The notes under the pieces: model-generated
Databases searched by the model: none
What the model was told of the DNA's origin: nothing
Seen by the model: the letters and a program-made list of their open reading frames with translations, nothing else
Position numbers and translations under genes: made by a program
Shown here: positions 13,016 through 25,982 of the stretch, piece after piece
Position numbering within the stretch: the stretch's first letter is position 1
Layout: each line of letters starts with the position of its first letter
Assembly: GCA_029255685.2 (NCBI GenBank)
Contig: CM055318.2
Location: 3,725,001-3,789,000, forward strand
Length of the DNA stretch: 64,000 nt
Reading direction: 5' to 3'
Source of the DNA: Silene conica
Taxonomy: Eukaryota; Streptophyta; Magnoliopsida; Caryophyllales; Caryophyllaceae

Positions 13016-13274
13016 CAGGGGCGAACCCAGGATTATATATTTGGGGTAGCATAAAAAACTTAATATGGTAAAATGTCTGTATTGGGATTTGAACCCGGGT
13101 CACTAGGAAAAAAACCAAAGTCTTGACCATTGATCCACAAGATCTTTACTATACATTTAATGAGATAACAATTATTTATCTACTAATCAACAATATTTGG
13201 GGTAGCAAATATACATCTTCTAAGTCAATTTTTTTAACCCCGCTACCCCTTGCTACAACATGGGTTCGCCCCTG
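13016..13274. mobile_element. hAT-type MITE with perfect 8-bp target duplication
   Basis: Ends CAGGGGCGAACCCA / TGGGTTCGCCCCTG are inverted. The flanks AGTAGGTT (13008-13015) and AGTAGGTT (13275-13282) are identical 8-bp duplications, diagnostic of hAT superfamily insertion. 259 bp, non-coding. Related copies lie at 50520-50787 and 50788-51100. Confidence 0.93.
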
Positions 13275-13524
13275 AGTAGGTTAATCTTATCTCGAGTTAG
13301 TGTCGAAGTTTGTAAAATTGGTGTAAAGTTGCTATATTAAGTCTAATAATCTCTCTTATAAAAACTAGGATTGTGTTGCATATTGACGAACATTACCAGT
13401 ACTTGTATATTACGTGATTAAAATACTGAAATGTTGAAATTTAAGATGTTTCAAGATTATAATAGAATAATAGTCCTCCACCATTATCTCAAGCGAGGTA
13501 ACAAACAATTTACATACCCTATTA

Positions 13525-13967
13525 AGCATGTGTTTGGCCCTAATTTTCAAGTATATTTCAACTAAAAAATAGAACCGGGTCAAATACTACTTTTTAAAAA
13601 ACTAAAAACTAATTTTATTAAACATAAATTATAAAATTGACCCCAGAAACAGAAGTTGCAAATTGTTACTTCTGTTTTTATTTTCACGTTGTTCATGTGT
13701 TATTTGGGCACCAAAACCCAAAAAAAATACACCGCCAAGTACCAATTTGCAGATTTTTTACCTCTTTTGTATATCTACATATAATTATATTTTAGCAAAA
13801 AAATTTAACAAAATTGCTAAAAATTAGTTAGGCCCAACACAATAAAACTGAGAAAATTAGTTTTTAAAAATTTTTGACAAACAGAACCGATTTTATAGGA
13901 AATAGTTTTATAAAAACTCATTTGCAAAGTAAAAATTCTTTTTGATAAACAAGGTCAAACATGCTCT
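13525..13967. mobile_element. MITE-like element, copy 2 of the ankyrin-intron family
   Basis: Ends GCATGTGTTTGGCC and GGTCAAACATGCTC are imperfect inverts flanked by TAA on both sides. The interior matches 7740-8154 over most of its length. Confidence 0.75.
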
Positions 13968-14147
13968 AAAATTAAAGTAGATGAAATTACACTTTTGTTT
14001 GTCCAAAATCGAGAAATAGTCTAGACTCTAGAGTACCAAATTGAAATGATTCATTGGGGATAATAGGAAATAAAAACAAATCTTTAAATATAAAATATAT
14101 AAATAATTAAATATAGCTAATGTGCATCATTGTATATCAAAGTGTAA

Positions 14148-14471
14148 GGGTAACATTATTCGTAAGACTCCCCAAAGTCTTAAGACTCTGCCACATCAGA
14201 TTTCCACTAATTTTTATTATTTTTTTATTGTTCAGACTCACCTCAGACTCACCCAAAACTTTATACATTATGCGTCAGACTCACCTCATACTCTACTTTT
14301 CCATTTTACTTTTTCTTTTTACATATTTATTAAACTACTTTTAGTGGGGTCAAGACCCACCAAAGTCTTAAAGAGAGTCTTGGATTTTCAAGACTCGACT
14401 TAAGACTTTCCTCAAGACTCGGGTAGATTATTGGTAAAAGTCTTGTCTTAAGACCCCCAATAATGTTACCC
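14148..14471. mobile_element. Tourist-like MITE (TAA target duplication)
   Basis: Inverted ends GGGTAACATTATT / AATAATGTTACCC are flanked by TAA at 14145-14147 and 14472-14474. A TAA/TTA duplication is the hallmark of PIF/Harbinger (Tourist). The interior repeats AAGTCTTAAGACTC-type palindromes. A diverged reverse copy lies at 51103-51434. Confidence 0.9.
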
Positions 14472-14512
14472 TAACTTGTATCTTTGTGACAAATTATATT
14501 TTTATTTATAGT

Positions 14513-14703
14513 AAGTCTTGCTTGCGACGGGTCACTATTTGTGACGGATATTTTGTGAGATAAAATGGATACAAAATGAGTTAGTGGAGAAAGGGGACCA
14601 CAGGAATAGTGTTGGAGAGAGAGAGAAAAAGTGAGTATTTTGTGAGAGAAAACGGTATCGGTCACAAGCTTGCGACGGATAGTGCCGTTGCAAATAAGAA
14701 TTC
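14513..14703. mobile_element. MITE, CTTGCGACGG family, copy A
   Basis: Ends AGTCTTGCTTGCGACGG and CCGTTGCAAATAAGAATT are imperfect inverted repeats. The interior (TTTTGTGAGATAAAATGGAT; GAAAGGGGACCAC) is nearly the same as copies at 31075-31263 (inverted) and 56445-56633. About 190 bp, non-coding. Confidence 0.85.
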
Positions 14704-16686
14704 GTGTTTTATTTAAGGGTCGATAAAAGTTTCAAACAAGTAAAATAGTACATGGTTAACCAGAGATGCAGAGTAACATCATTCGTAGTGGGATTAGCTT
14801 AATATGGAGTATAAAGTAGCATCAGATGCAGAGTACCAACTACGAAGTACCAAGTAAAGAAGAGTTTGAGCAAATATATCGTATCTAGCGAGTTATTTCT
14901 TCTGAATTCTGATTTTCAACTAATTTGAAAATAAAATCCACTCATTTATGAACCGATTTTATTTTATACCTAAAAATCTAAAATACAGCCAATTGAGAAG
15001 AACTCACTATAGTAATCTTCAATACCAAGATTTTATAAGTCCTATGAGTCATATGGGTTGATTGTTTTCTTATTCACAAAATTCATTTAATTTAACATAT
15101 CATATCATTTTATAACAATACTTACAAATAGAGTATACAAATCAGAATTGTTTTATTTAAGATGATTTTTTTTATCTTAGACTTAAACCTAATTAAGTCT
15201 AATATCTAGAGACTAATAAAAAGTTTGGGTTATCATAAATTGTTCTATAAGATCAATTTAGCAATACGACTAGCCCAATAACCCAAAACTCAATTAAAAT
15301 AGTTAATATAGTTGTATATTTTTTTTATAACATTTATAGTATTGTAATTTGATAACTTATATATTTAAATATGTCCGTTTTCATCCTAACACGTCGGCTA
15401 TCAAAATAAAATTTAAATATAAACAAAATTAAATATAAAAAATGTATGTTATTCTTCTATTGGGTCAGCCCTTTGGTATAAGACGTCTTATAGCTTGTCA
15501 GGCTGTCTACACTCTACACGACCAATAGATCGACACAGGTCCTTTTCAGCGCATTCTGAGAACTTTCCTAACATGTCACCCATCCTAAGATTAGTTTCAG
15601 CCAAACACGAGTGAATATTATAAAAGTTGCAAACCCAAATCATGACATTCCTCCAATGATCCAATATTTTGTGGTTGATGATAATTATGGCATTATTAAC
15701 CAACAATAACGTTAGGTGATTTGCATTATTGATGATTAATTAAGTGATTAGAATTTAGAAGTATTGTCTAATTGTTTTCTTTACAAGAAAACTAAATTAT
15801 CCTCCCATGTAAGAACAACTTTTCTTATCTTTTCGAAATATAAGTTAGATTCATCAGTTTTCAAACCAGTTCTAAAAATTAGATATAGTCCATATAGATG
15901 AATAGATGATCAATAAAAATCATAAACGTATTTTCTAGTAATTGCTAGCCGTCATGGCCCAGTCACAACAACCTACTAAGTATAGTACTCCGTACATGTG
16001 TAATGTGTCAAATCTTCTTTAAGTACTAATTAAGTAACTTGCTTTAATCTTAGTGCTCACTTTTTTATTAAAGTTCTATAAGACATTTTCTCGGATAAGT
16101 CATTAAATAATAATGCTTTCAACTTAGGTTTATAAGTTACCTTCTTGTAAAAGACGGATTAAAACGGATATATTTTAATCCGTCTTAAATTTAAAATATA
16201 TTTTGATACTTTAAATATAAGATAAAAATAAAATGGTTAAAAATAGACAAATTATTTCGTTCTATCATTCATAAATCAAATTGAATTGAAGATAAAGTCA
16301 CCCAATATAAATCGGGATTGTTTTATATTAGACGAGTTTATACGAGTTTTTATCTGAATTACCTGTATGAAACGGTTTTAGATAGACATGACATGATACT
16401 TGATTAGACAACTAGAGGTTATAGCTCTTAATTATCCACAAATCCCTAATGGTTGTTGATTAGTCGTTTTGTCATGTGGTCCCTTACACTTAAGCAGGTA
16501 CTAATCAGTAATCACTAATCAGTCAACAACATCATTATTCTATACATTATGCTAAGTTCCAAATGAATTATCCCCTAATCTCCCAACAAATAGTGCAAGT
16601 CTCGTTGAAGACGCTTTATCTATCATAAGTTAAAAACGGGTGAAATATACTTCGTATCTTAGTGAGTAGATAAAACAAAAGAGTAA
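14704..16686. other. Intergenic, no gene seen
   Basis: AT-rich, no supported coding region. A 72-codon minus-strand frame near 15488-15706 has no recognised motif. A TACTCCGTA palindrome sits at 15986-15994. A short inverted repeat AAGACGGATTAAAA...TTTTAATCCGTCTT lies at about 16150-16188. Confidence 0.45.
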
Positions 16687-16855
16687 CATTCTGCACATAA
16701 GTTTGCGACGGGTCAAGTACTACCATGTGGGTGAATAAGACGAAACAGTTTGTTACCTTCTAGACATTCTGATTTTGTTTTATATATCCCACATGGGTAT
16801 TATTTAACCCGTCGCAAATTTGCGCCGGATATGCCGTCACAAATAAGAATTTCTG
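16687..16855. mobile_element. MITE, CTTGCGACGG family, second subfamily, copy D
   Basis: The GTTTGCGACGGGTCAAGTA end and CCGTCACAAATAAGAATT end are inverted. The interior (TGGGTGAATAAGACGAAACA) differs from copies A-C but matches 19098-19256. Confidence 0.75.
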
Positions 16856-17152
16856 CTGCTTTTATCTTATCTAGTTACTTGAATATACCTTATCTATTTC
16901 CAGCTTACGACGTATTTATATCTTCAATGAGAATTTATGCAAAAAATAACCAAGTAGATTTACTCCTACTATGTACTACTCCGGTATATACTAACGTAAA
17001 TATACTATTATACTCGTGATTATTAGATTAATCTGTACCGAATTGTTTAATCTTAATCAAAAATCTTTATAAAATGAGGGGAGATAGGTATTTAATTTCT
17101 ATATTTTATGTTATGTCTCTCATCTAATATTATTCAACTATATGTAAATTTT

Positions 17153-17410
17153 ATAGCAAAGAATTTAAGCTTATATATATACATTTTACGAACTTTATTG
17201 CAAATGATTTAAGGACATTTATATAAAAAAATTAACTCAAAATATTATATTAAAACTTAAAAATAATACAAATAAACTCAATAAAATATTGATTTTAACA
17301 CCTAAGTTAAAAATTTTAAAAACTCAAAAAAAATTGCACGTAAGTTTAATTGGATTTATATTAAATGTACGATATTGATATACATCTGAATGCATAATCT
17401 TATTTGTATT
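17153..17410. repeat. AT-rich dispersed repeat, copy 1
   Basis: It shares an ordered series of blocks with 44763-45050 (inverted) and 56060-56330: ATACATTTTACGA.CTTTATTG, ACTCAAAATATTATATTAAAA, a poly-A/CTC block and ATACATCTGAATG. No coding capacity or clear ends. Confidence 0.65.
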
Positions 17411-17507
17411 AATTTAGTGGAGACCGTCTCTCACTCTCTCAGTATAGCTATTGATGTTACTATTATTATTACTTTTGGTTAAGTTAAAATTTGGATGATT
17501 TAGGCCT

Positions 17508-17712
17508 TGTTCTGTCTGACTTACTTTTAGTTTTGTTTAGTTGTATTCAAGTTTTCATTCAGGTTGAAACAATTATGTTCAACTATTTTTTTTCACAAAA
17601 TTAACTTTTAGTTAAACTATATTCACTTCGGCTCAATTTCATTCAATTTATTCAATTCAAATCTACTCTATTTAGTTCAATTCAAGTTGTTTCTACCGAT
17701 AAAAATCGAGTC
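17508..17712. repeat. Pyrimidine-rich dispersed repeat (TTCAGTTCAATT family), copy 1
   Basis: Contains TTTTTTTTCACAAAATTAAC followed by Ser-codon-like TTCAATTCA iterations. A diverged relative lies at about 46925-47105. Nature unknown, possibly an old transposon tail. Confidence 0.5.
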
Positions 17713-19097
17713 TTATTTATTTACAATAAATTCCCACAAAGGTAAACGGTTTGCTTTTGAATGCAGTTGTAAGTTGTAACATGTGAGAAGAAGATTACAT
17801 TTTGTGAACTTCTTTATATGACCTCCCCCCACCTCTTTGAAAACGACTTCATCATTGCATTTCATGTCATTTCATTTCATTGTTAAGATTATGTAAAGGT
17901 GTTTATTTTGCAATTAAAGGTTAATTAATGATAATTATAATCATTGTAGATTATTTAAAGCCTATATTATTAGGTAATATGAGTCATTTTTGTGCTATTT
18001 AATTATCTATATCATGTACTTCTTCTGTCTCAATAATACATTTACATTTGGCGTAAATATATCCGTGTATTAGCTAAACATGAATAGATCATGTGATCAT
18101 ATGGATGGTTGTGTATTTCGGCGACACTAGGAAGGTATTTGTCTATCACGACATCTTAAATATCAGTTGTAGACATTGATTCGATCAATGTCATTGTTTC
18201 TACCAAAACAAATTTAAATCCCTGCAACTACTTACGATTTTTTAAACCGGTGAAATCCCGTATGTTAATATTTGATATATGAATCACATATCAAATCAAA
18301 TACAATAATGCTCCACCGTATTAAATGCTTAACCTATCACAAAATACTACTAATGCTTTATTTATTTCTTCTCAATATGAACAAAATATCAACCCAAACA
18401 TAATTCTTTTGTTGTAAAATTCTGTCTTGTTTTGGCACCTCATATGCGACCAAAATACAATTGCAATCAATGTTTTTAGACACTGGAATCGACTCCCCTT
18501 CGTAACGGGTATATTCGTCGAAATGCTACCCTTTAACCCGTTATAAACTTGCAAAGATATGTCCATTACAAATGAAAATTTGTGTTATTATAGTGCACAT
18601 ATATACATTTTCCACATTGTACTTTCCCACTTAAATAAAGAGCGAAAAATACGTCTGGTTTAACTCTGGATTAAATTGAATAATACACACTACCTATTAA
18701 AAATCCAAAATAAAAAAGCAAATACTTATATAAAACGATGTTTATAAGACTAATTTGAAACAAAAATATTACTCCGTACGTAATTTGTTTCAATCAACTC
18801 TTAACACTTGTAATAATTACGGAATATTTTATAAAATATTGCATAAAAGATGAAAAAATTTAGTACTTTGTTGTTTTTTTATATATGACGACGTCAAACC
18901 GCACTTTTAATTTTAATTTTTATAAAAATATACTTATTGATAAATTATACCTCTAGATTTTTTTTCGAAAAAACTAAAATGAGTATCTCATAATACGTAC
19001 TGTATAATACAGTAAATTACAATATAGCTCAATTACAAATTAGGTGTGATCCAATGTATCCATGTATACTCATTTCTATTTCTGTAATATCACACAC
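17713..19097. other. Intergenic, no gene seen
   Basis: Contains a degraded CTTGCGACGG-family fragment at about 18486-18590 (CGTAACGGGTATATTCGTCG; TTACAAATGAAAATTTGTG) and a TACTCCGTA motif near 18770. Otherwise AT-rich and featureless. Confidence 0.45.
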
Positions 19098-19256
19098 ATT
19101 CTTATTTGTGACGGGCGTAGTCGTCGCAAACTTGCGACGGGTCAAGTAATGCACATATAAGATAGATTAAACAAAGATAAAGTGTCTAGGGAATAACAAA
19201 CCGTGTTGTCTTATTCACCCATTATAGTACTTGCCCCGTCGCAAACTTCTGACGGA
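19098..19256. mobile_element. MITE, CTTGCGACGG family, copy E
   Basis: ATTCTTATTTGTGACGGGC at the left and GTACTTGCCCCGTCGCAAAC at the right. The interior (TTATTCACCC; AACAAACCGTGTTGTC) is the reverse of copy D at 16687-16855. Confidence 0.75.
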
Positions 19257-20668
19257 TTAATCGAGACTGGTTGACAATATCGGGGGAATAAAAAAGAACT
19301 TTTACATACTTTAACCAGAAAACGTAAAGAAATGACCGAGACCAAAAATGGAAATAATGAAAAGGATAGAAGATGTAAAGGAAAGAAAGCCACAGCTGAA
19401 CTGGATTCTAACAGTGTGGCACATTCTGTAATAATCACAAAACAACAACTACTGATAAAAACCCACCTTTCAATTTATATATTCTCTTAATTATTTTAAA
19501 AAAAAATTAATTACAGATTTCACAGAAGTTTCAGCAGAGTACAATACCTGAGATAGAATGAAGAATTGCTGTTGAAATCAATTGAAAAGATTGAATTTTT
19601 ATTTCTGGGTTTGTTGATTTTTATTCACATTTTATCTAATTTTTGTATGAAAAACAATTGTATTATTAAGTAGAGTATTGGAAATTTTCTGGGTTTTCTA
19701 TCATTATTTGATCTACAGTAGATCCAACAGTTAATGTTTTTGATTAATTTTGTTAATTGAGGAATTTTGAGGGGATTTTATGAAGTGGGTAGTGTTGAAA
19801 AGTCATTGACTTGAAGTGATACAAGTCTCAAGTTCATATCTTTTTGGTAAGTTTATGTTCTTTTTAGGAAAATTGAAAAAGGGTTGATTTTTGTTGATGT
19901 TAATTAGGGTTTTATTAGGTGAAATTGATTGTAAATTAGTAATGAAGTATAATTTAGTATGATTTTTGTTGATGTTGATTAGGTTTTTTTAGGTGGTGTT
20001 GATGGTAATGAAGTAGAATTTAGTATGATAATGAAGTTTTAATGTAATGTTGTTGATTAAGTTAGCTGTTATAGACTTATAGTTTTGTGTGTGGTGTGGG
20101 ATGTTGAGTTTGTTTGAATGAAGATCTTGATATATTCCGTCTGTCTGTTCATTTCATTTTCATAGGTTTGTTGGGACTTTGAACAGACGGATTTTGAACA
20201 AACGTATGGAAATGAAATGAATAGACGGAATATGAATTATGACTTAATTGGTAATGTGGTGACTGGTGAGGATGGTGTTCAATTGTTGCCATGTTTGAGC
20301 ACGCATTTGCACAATAGTTGACCTGTAATGTCGCTCTGAGCGAGAGCGAGAGCGAGAGCGGAGATATAGTATGCATTTGGCTGTCCTGGTCGCGAATTTG
20401 CCTGATTAAGGTTGTTCCTCTTAGCTGGAGGGGTGATTGTAAACAGCAATGTGGTAATGAAGTGTATTTTTTAAGCTAATTGGCAGTATCTAGGGTAAAG
20501 CTTGGTGTCGGAAACCTGAATTTTGATTGCTAGAACTTTTTTTAGTAAGGGAATTTGTTATCTTTGGTGGGCAAGTACCACAAGCTTATGTATTTTCTTC
20601 GGCTTATTGCTTCAGGGTATGGGTTGCATTGCTTGATGCCAAAGTTGGGAGTGATTTAGGCATTCAAG
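19257..20668 (+). other. Probable promoter and 5' leader of the Ser/Pro-rich gene
   Basis: No coding region. The sequence becomes GTT/TTG-rich from about 19560, as plant 5' UTR introns often are, and GGTAAG at 19846 could be a donor. It contains a 100-bp inverted-end MITE (20135-20235) and a GAGCGA microsatellite (20338-20362). Exact transcription start is not visible. Confidence 0.45.
20135..20235. mobile_element. Short MITE with ATTCCGTCT ends
   Basis: ATATTCCGTCTGTCTGTTCA at the left is the inverse of TGAATAGACGGAATAT at the right, with CATTTCATTTTCATA / TATGGAAATGAAATG continuing the stem. About 100 bp. Confidence 0.75.
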
Positions 20669-23600
20669 ATGCCACCTTCTCCGTCCTTGGGGCGCTCTTC
20701 CAGGGGTGATTCCCATAGTGATAGCCATAAGAGAGGACGTAGTCTCGAGGGCGTGTTACCTTTTAAAGAAAAAGATGATGATCTTGCTTTATTCAACGAA
20801 CTGCAATGCAGAGAAAGACAGAATTTCCTTCTTGAGTCAGCTGACGATTTTGAAGATTTGTTAAGTAATTTCTTCTGTTCTTATACTTTATTTGTTGTTT
20901 GAAATGTGAAGTATTTCATAGGCAATTCAATGCTTAATGGTGCTAAATGTCTGTGTAACTTGCATTTGTGAATTTTCAGCTTCCCGAGCCAAGCCATTTA
21001 CGGATTTCAGGCTTGGAATCAATATCCCTGTTCGAGGAGAGACCAGCGACCTGCTCAATGTGGATGGTGACAAGAACGATTATGAGTGGTTGGTGTTATT
21101 TGCCATTTGTTCATATAGTCGAACTTTTATTTATTTATTTATTATTTATTTGTAGTAGGTCAGTAAATAGATGTTTCCCGTCCACCGTCCCCTATCTATT
21201 TCCATGATTTCCTTCTCTCTTGAAATACGGAGTACTAGGCCTAATGATTTTTAATGACAATCTGAGTCCGTGTGCATGTGTTTGCCGATATTACTTGCTG
21301 GGTATCGTACTTTTGATTTCTTAAAGTTTCAGGCGGTACTTCTAACATCGTGTTTACCTCTTCAATTGGAAGGTTATTAACTCCTCCGGAGACCCCTCTT
21401 TTTTCATCATTGGATGATGAGCCAGCCGCTGCTAACGTAGTACACAGTGGTAGAGCTCGAACCCGGCCACTTTCCATTTCAAGATCATCTACTGTGAGTC
21501 AAAGTTCATTGATTATCCAAGTATCGTAGCCTCGTAGGGGTCTATGAAATTTATCTTTTGATATATAGTCCCTCTATCCCGGAAAAATTCTATATTACTC
21601 CGACTCTTCTAATTTGCTCGCGTACCCGTGTCCGACACTCGACACTTGGACATGGGTATGACACATGGACACCTCATTTTAGACCAAAATGTGCATATTT
21701 TTCAATAAAATAGCCGAGTCCGACACTTGGACACGTACCCGTGTCAGGTACTTCTAAACGAGTCTGAGTAACACAGCGGAAAATAGTTTTGGTTTGTTCT
21801 TTGAATCGGTTTTTGCTGCTAGTGGCCGGGACAAACTGGAAAAATGGAGTACTTGGTAGTTTGGTACCACATTATTGCTTATTTTTATGTTTATATTACA
21901 GATGGAAAAAAGTCAGAGAAGCAGTAGAGGCAGCGCGAGTCCCCAGCGTTTGAGTCCATCTCCTCGGTCTGGGACGAGTACTTTTCAAGGAAGACCATCT
22001 TCTGCTCCTCACTCAAATCCAGGTCTTTTACGGTCTAGTTCTCCATCACGAAGGCCATCACCTCCCCCAGTCAAACATTTAACCCCTCCCCCAAGATCTT
22101 TAACCCCAACTTCTCGGAGATCGACAGGTGGCTCTCCTAGTTCAATGGGTGGTATCTCAGGGACAAGGGGAATTTCTCCTGCAAGGACGAGTCGTGGAAA
22201 TTCAGCATCACCGAAGGTCAGAGCATGGCAGTCTAACATTCCTGGCTTCTCTTTAGAGGCACCTCCTAATCTCCGGACTTCGTTGGCCGATCGACCGGCA
22301 TCTTATGTTAGAGGGTCTTCGCCAGCATCTAGAACAAGCAGAGACTCATCCTCAAAATTTGGCAGGCAGTCAATGTCTCCAACTCCTTCTAGAAGCATCG
22401 GTTCATCTCATAGTCAAGATCGCGATAGGCTGAGCTCACACAGTAAAGCTTCTATAGTCTCATCGGGGGATGATGATGCTGACTCATTGCAGTCTACTCC
22501 TGTGAGTGTCTCTGAGCGCCCCGTGTCTAGAAAGGGGGTCAGTGGGTATCCCGGTGGAAGGCCATTAGCTTTTACGAAGAAATCTACAAAGACGTTTTCC
22601 CCAAGTTCTGCTCCAAAGCGATCGTTTGACTCTGCCATAAGGGTACTTCTTATTTGCTCTGCTTATTGTATTACTTACCATAACTAGTGCTGTATTTCTC
22701 TTTAAATGGTATTTGCAGCAATGGCATCTATTAAATTCTTTGACTTGATGAATAAATTTGCAAGCTGGATTTGTCAGTTTTGACTTGTGAGTGATTCTCA
22801 TCTTCTAAAGGTTCGAGTAGTTGTTCCAGTCACAAAAGCCAGTAACTCCATATCTGCAAGCATATAGAATCGCATATTTACGTAAAGGAGAATCCATTAC
22901 CTTAAGAGACGATATATTAATTTTGTTGGAGCAGATTGTGTTGGTTCTATTTGACTCCTGGGTTACCTTAAAGTTCTTATTTTTTTGCAAAAAAAATGTT
23001 GAATTATGCAATTTAAGTTGATCCATGCAAAATTCAAACTGGCGGTTTATGAATTTATGGACCTTTTGTTTGTAGGATCGAAGAAGTCCTCAGAGTATGT
23101 TCAGACCACTTTTATCCAGTGTCCCAAGTTCCACCTTCCATTCTGGAAAAGCCAGTACCGCTCACCACTCACTGATATCGAGGAATTCTTCTGTCACTAC
23201 CAGTAGTAATGCAAGTTCTGACCTGGCAACAAGTGCAGCACTTGACACTGAAGGAAGTGATCAATATCAGGATGATCGCGCTACTGATTGTGTTAGGCCA
23301 ACCGTTTCTGATATTCACGATGAGGTATTTGAATTTGATAAGATGGATGCACGACCCGAAGACACTGCACATGAGAGCCATCATGTTTCATCTCAATCTG
23401 CTGCTTGTGGTCAGTTGGATGCGCAAGGTGATGTGATCATTGATGGCCATAGTAAAATTTTAATTTGTTCTATATGTGGCAGCTGCTATCGTCCTGATGA
23501 ACTGTCGGAAAGTGAAGATAATATATGTTTTGAATGCAAACACGCAGAGCCCACCAATAGTTCTTCAGACCCTTTGATAGATAATTCTCAATTGAGGGAC

Positions 23601-25982
23601 GTATCTGAGATTACCCAAAATCAAGAATGCACACCCGAAGCTGCGCACAATGATAGTCAACTAAACAACGTAGAAAATATGGTTGTCGTTCCCGAGCAGC
23701 AAGTAGCTAGAGAACATAGAACTTTAGATGACCCATCTGATACTAGCAATATCAATGCTAAAGAAAGGGCTGGCATTTCGGTTCTTTTGAACAGGTCTAG
23801 CAGTGTTAAAGGGCATATAGCTCATGGTAGGACTATCAATAGCAGCGCGATTTCGTTTGAGGATCTATCTTATGCAAGAGACTTAACCAGTTCTCTACGG
23901 AGCTCGGTTGGCCATGGTAGCTTTTCTGCTTCATCCTCCATTGATTTGACTTCAGCTAGACACGGAGACACATTTGTTCGGAGGCAGTTAAGTGGGAAAT
24001 TATCGGACTCAAACTCAAAACCGCAGAGTACTGTATCTTCATTCTCAGGAACTTCAGTGCCTGTGTATCAAAGTGTTGGAGTTTCAACAAGCTCCCATGA
24101 AGGAAGTTTAGAAGGGTGTCTTGGTAATGTAAGGCATATTGTCTCAGGCGAAAGGCCTACTACACCTTCAGATCAAGTAGTGTCTTTAGAAAATGCAGAA
24201 TTGCCCAGTATTATTAATCCTTCTGCTGCTAGGGCGCTAATAACCGAGGCTTCTGTAGGGGAAATCCATGACCTTCACGAAATTGACGAAGATCGAGAAA
24301 AGAGAATAGGCCGTGTCGAAAATGCAAGTGTGTCAGAGTTGGATGAAACTTTGCTTGCAGAAGAAGGTACTATGTCGGAGAACAGGATTCCTGAGGAGGA
24401 TGTTGAAGATGATCCACTTCAATGTTCTTTGTCTACAATGTCGGAAATAGAAATCAGTGACTCGCATCCTAGCTCTCCGGGATCTCAAATTGACGTGGTG
24501 TTTAGAGAGGGCTTCGAAGATTCTGCAACTCTAATGCATCATGATACAAATGGCAAGGATGCTTCTCTTGAGTATGCTGAGCCTGATCACGCTGATATAA
24601 TTATCGGTATGCATCCTCCCTTTTAATGTTATAGTACATACCACATCTCTGACGCGTCACATACTGACAGATATCGCAACTATGACAAGTTCCTAGCTTT
24701 TGTTGGATTTCCTTCTGTTTTACCTTATTGCTAGTAGTTAGGAGTTAGGGCTGGTTTACAAGCTTGCATACGGACTGTTGGTAATTTAAGTGTAATTACC
24801 GGTTCATTTTTGCGTATTTTGGGTTTGGTTCAAAGACGGGCGAACTTATAAATAATAAAGCTAGTTCGGGAAGTACGGAGTGTACGCTAGTCTATTATTT
24901 ACAAGTTCGCAGTATAGTTGCCTTTACGAACGACAAGTTCGCAGTATAGTTGCCTTCATTTATCTATATACTTCCTCCGTTCATATCCAAAGCGCATATA
25001 TGCTTTTTGCACCAATATTAAGAAAGATATTAAAAAACTATTAAAAGTACATTTGGAAGTGTGTAAGATGTTTTTTTATTAATTTAAATGTGTGATGGTG
25101 GATTATAGGTGGGCCATGGAGTGGCATTTTATGTAGATAAATGGTTTCCATAAGGGTAGTTTAGTCATTTTGTTTTCTTTTTTAGGAAAGTGGTAGAGTG
25201 GATATGAATGGATGAAAAAGGAATATATGTAGGTTGAATATGAATGGAGGAAGTATATGATAGACAAATGGATCAGATTTTTCCTAAGAGAAACTTCTGA
25301 TAATAAAACTTCTTGAACATAAAAACGAATTACATATAAAAGCTTCGAAATTACATCTCTGTATTCTTGCCAAAAACCGAGGAACACCGTCTTATCTCTG
25401 TAGAAAATTCGGAACATCCCAGGCATTGATTTACGGGACGAATTGTTCTATAAGGAAAGCATAGCGATTCAGTGTTGTTTTCATTGTTTTTCATTTCTTT
25501 GACAGTATATCAATAACACGGACTATATACCAACTTGACCGTATGTTTTGCTCATTCTTACAGAGGAATCAACGGTGACCATGGAGGACCGAGAAGGGAA
25601 GATGAGAAAGAGCCTGACTCTAGAAGAAGCAACCGACACAATTCTCTTCTGCAACTCCATCATTCACGATCTGGCTTATAAAGCAGCAAGTATCGCAATT
25701 GAGAAAGAAAAAGAAAATCTAGAACCATTCGAACGTCCAAGGCCGACCCTCACAATCCCAGATCGGAAGGACCCACACCCACGTGGATTTTCTTCTAGTA
25801 GGACTCCAAAACCGCAAAAAACCAGAAAGAAGCGGACAACAGAAACCGAGGTAAAACCTCCTCTCTTGCAAAACGATGAGAAATCAAACAAACCCATGGT
25901 ACGTAATGTTGGTATTCCTAACGACGTGAATAGCATGAAGCCTCCAAAGCTGGAATCAAAGTGCAACTGCACAATTATGTGA
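20669..25982 (+). CDS. Ser/Pro-rich plant protein of unknown function with CaaX-like end
   Basis: Six exons fit splice consensus and stay in frame: 20669-20864, 20980-21088, 21373-21493, 21902-22642, 23076-24606 and 25564-25982 (1038 aa). The N terminus ([20 protein letters not shown]), an acidic [11 protein letters not shown] segment, [10 protein letters not shown] and a long disordered Ser/Arg/Pro region ([14 protein letters not shown]) match a conserved plant family annotated only as Ser- or Pro-rich (At2g40070/At3g08670 relatives, from memory). The middle has a Cys-rich patch ([13 protein letters not shown]...CFEC) that could bind a metal. The last residues, CNCTIM, form a plausible prenylation CaaX box, suggesting membrane attachment. 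Function is unknown. Introns 3 and 5 carry MITEs. Confidence 0.88.
21594..21773. mobile_element. MITE of the GTGTCGGA family, copy 2, in intron 3
   Basis: TTACTCCGACTCTTCTAA is inverted at the right end (GAGTCTGAGTAA), with interior ACCCGTGTCCGACACT and CCCGTGTCAGGTAC. Same family as 4490-4658. It lies in intron 21494-21901 of the Ser/Pro-rich gene. Confidence 0.75.
24971..25253. mobile_element. Stowaway-like MITE in intron 5
   Basis: CTTCCTCCGTTCATATCC / GGAGGAAG inverted ends with TA on both sides (24969-24970, 25254-25255) fit the Tc1/mariner Stowaway type. Lies in intron 24607-25563 of the Ser/Pro-rich gene. Confidence 0.85.

Noticed and set aside
15488-15706. 72-codon minus-strand frame
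   Set aside because: No recognisable domain, no splice partners and no neighbours supporting a gene; frames of this length are expected by chance.
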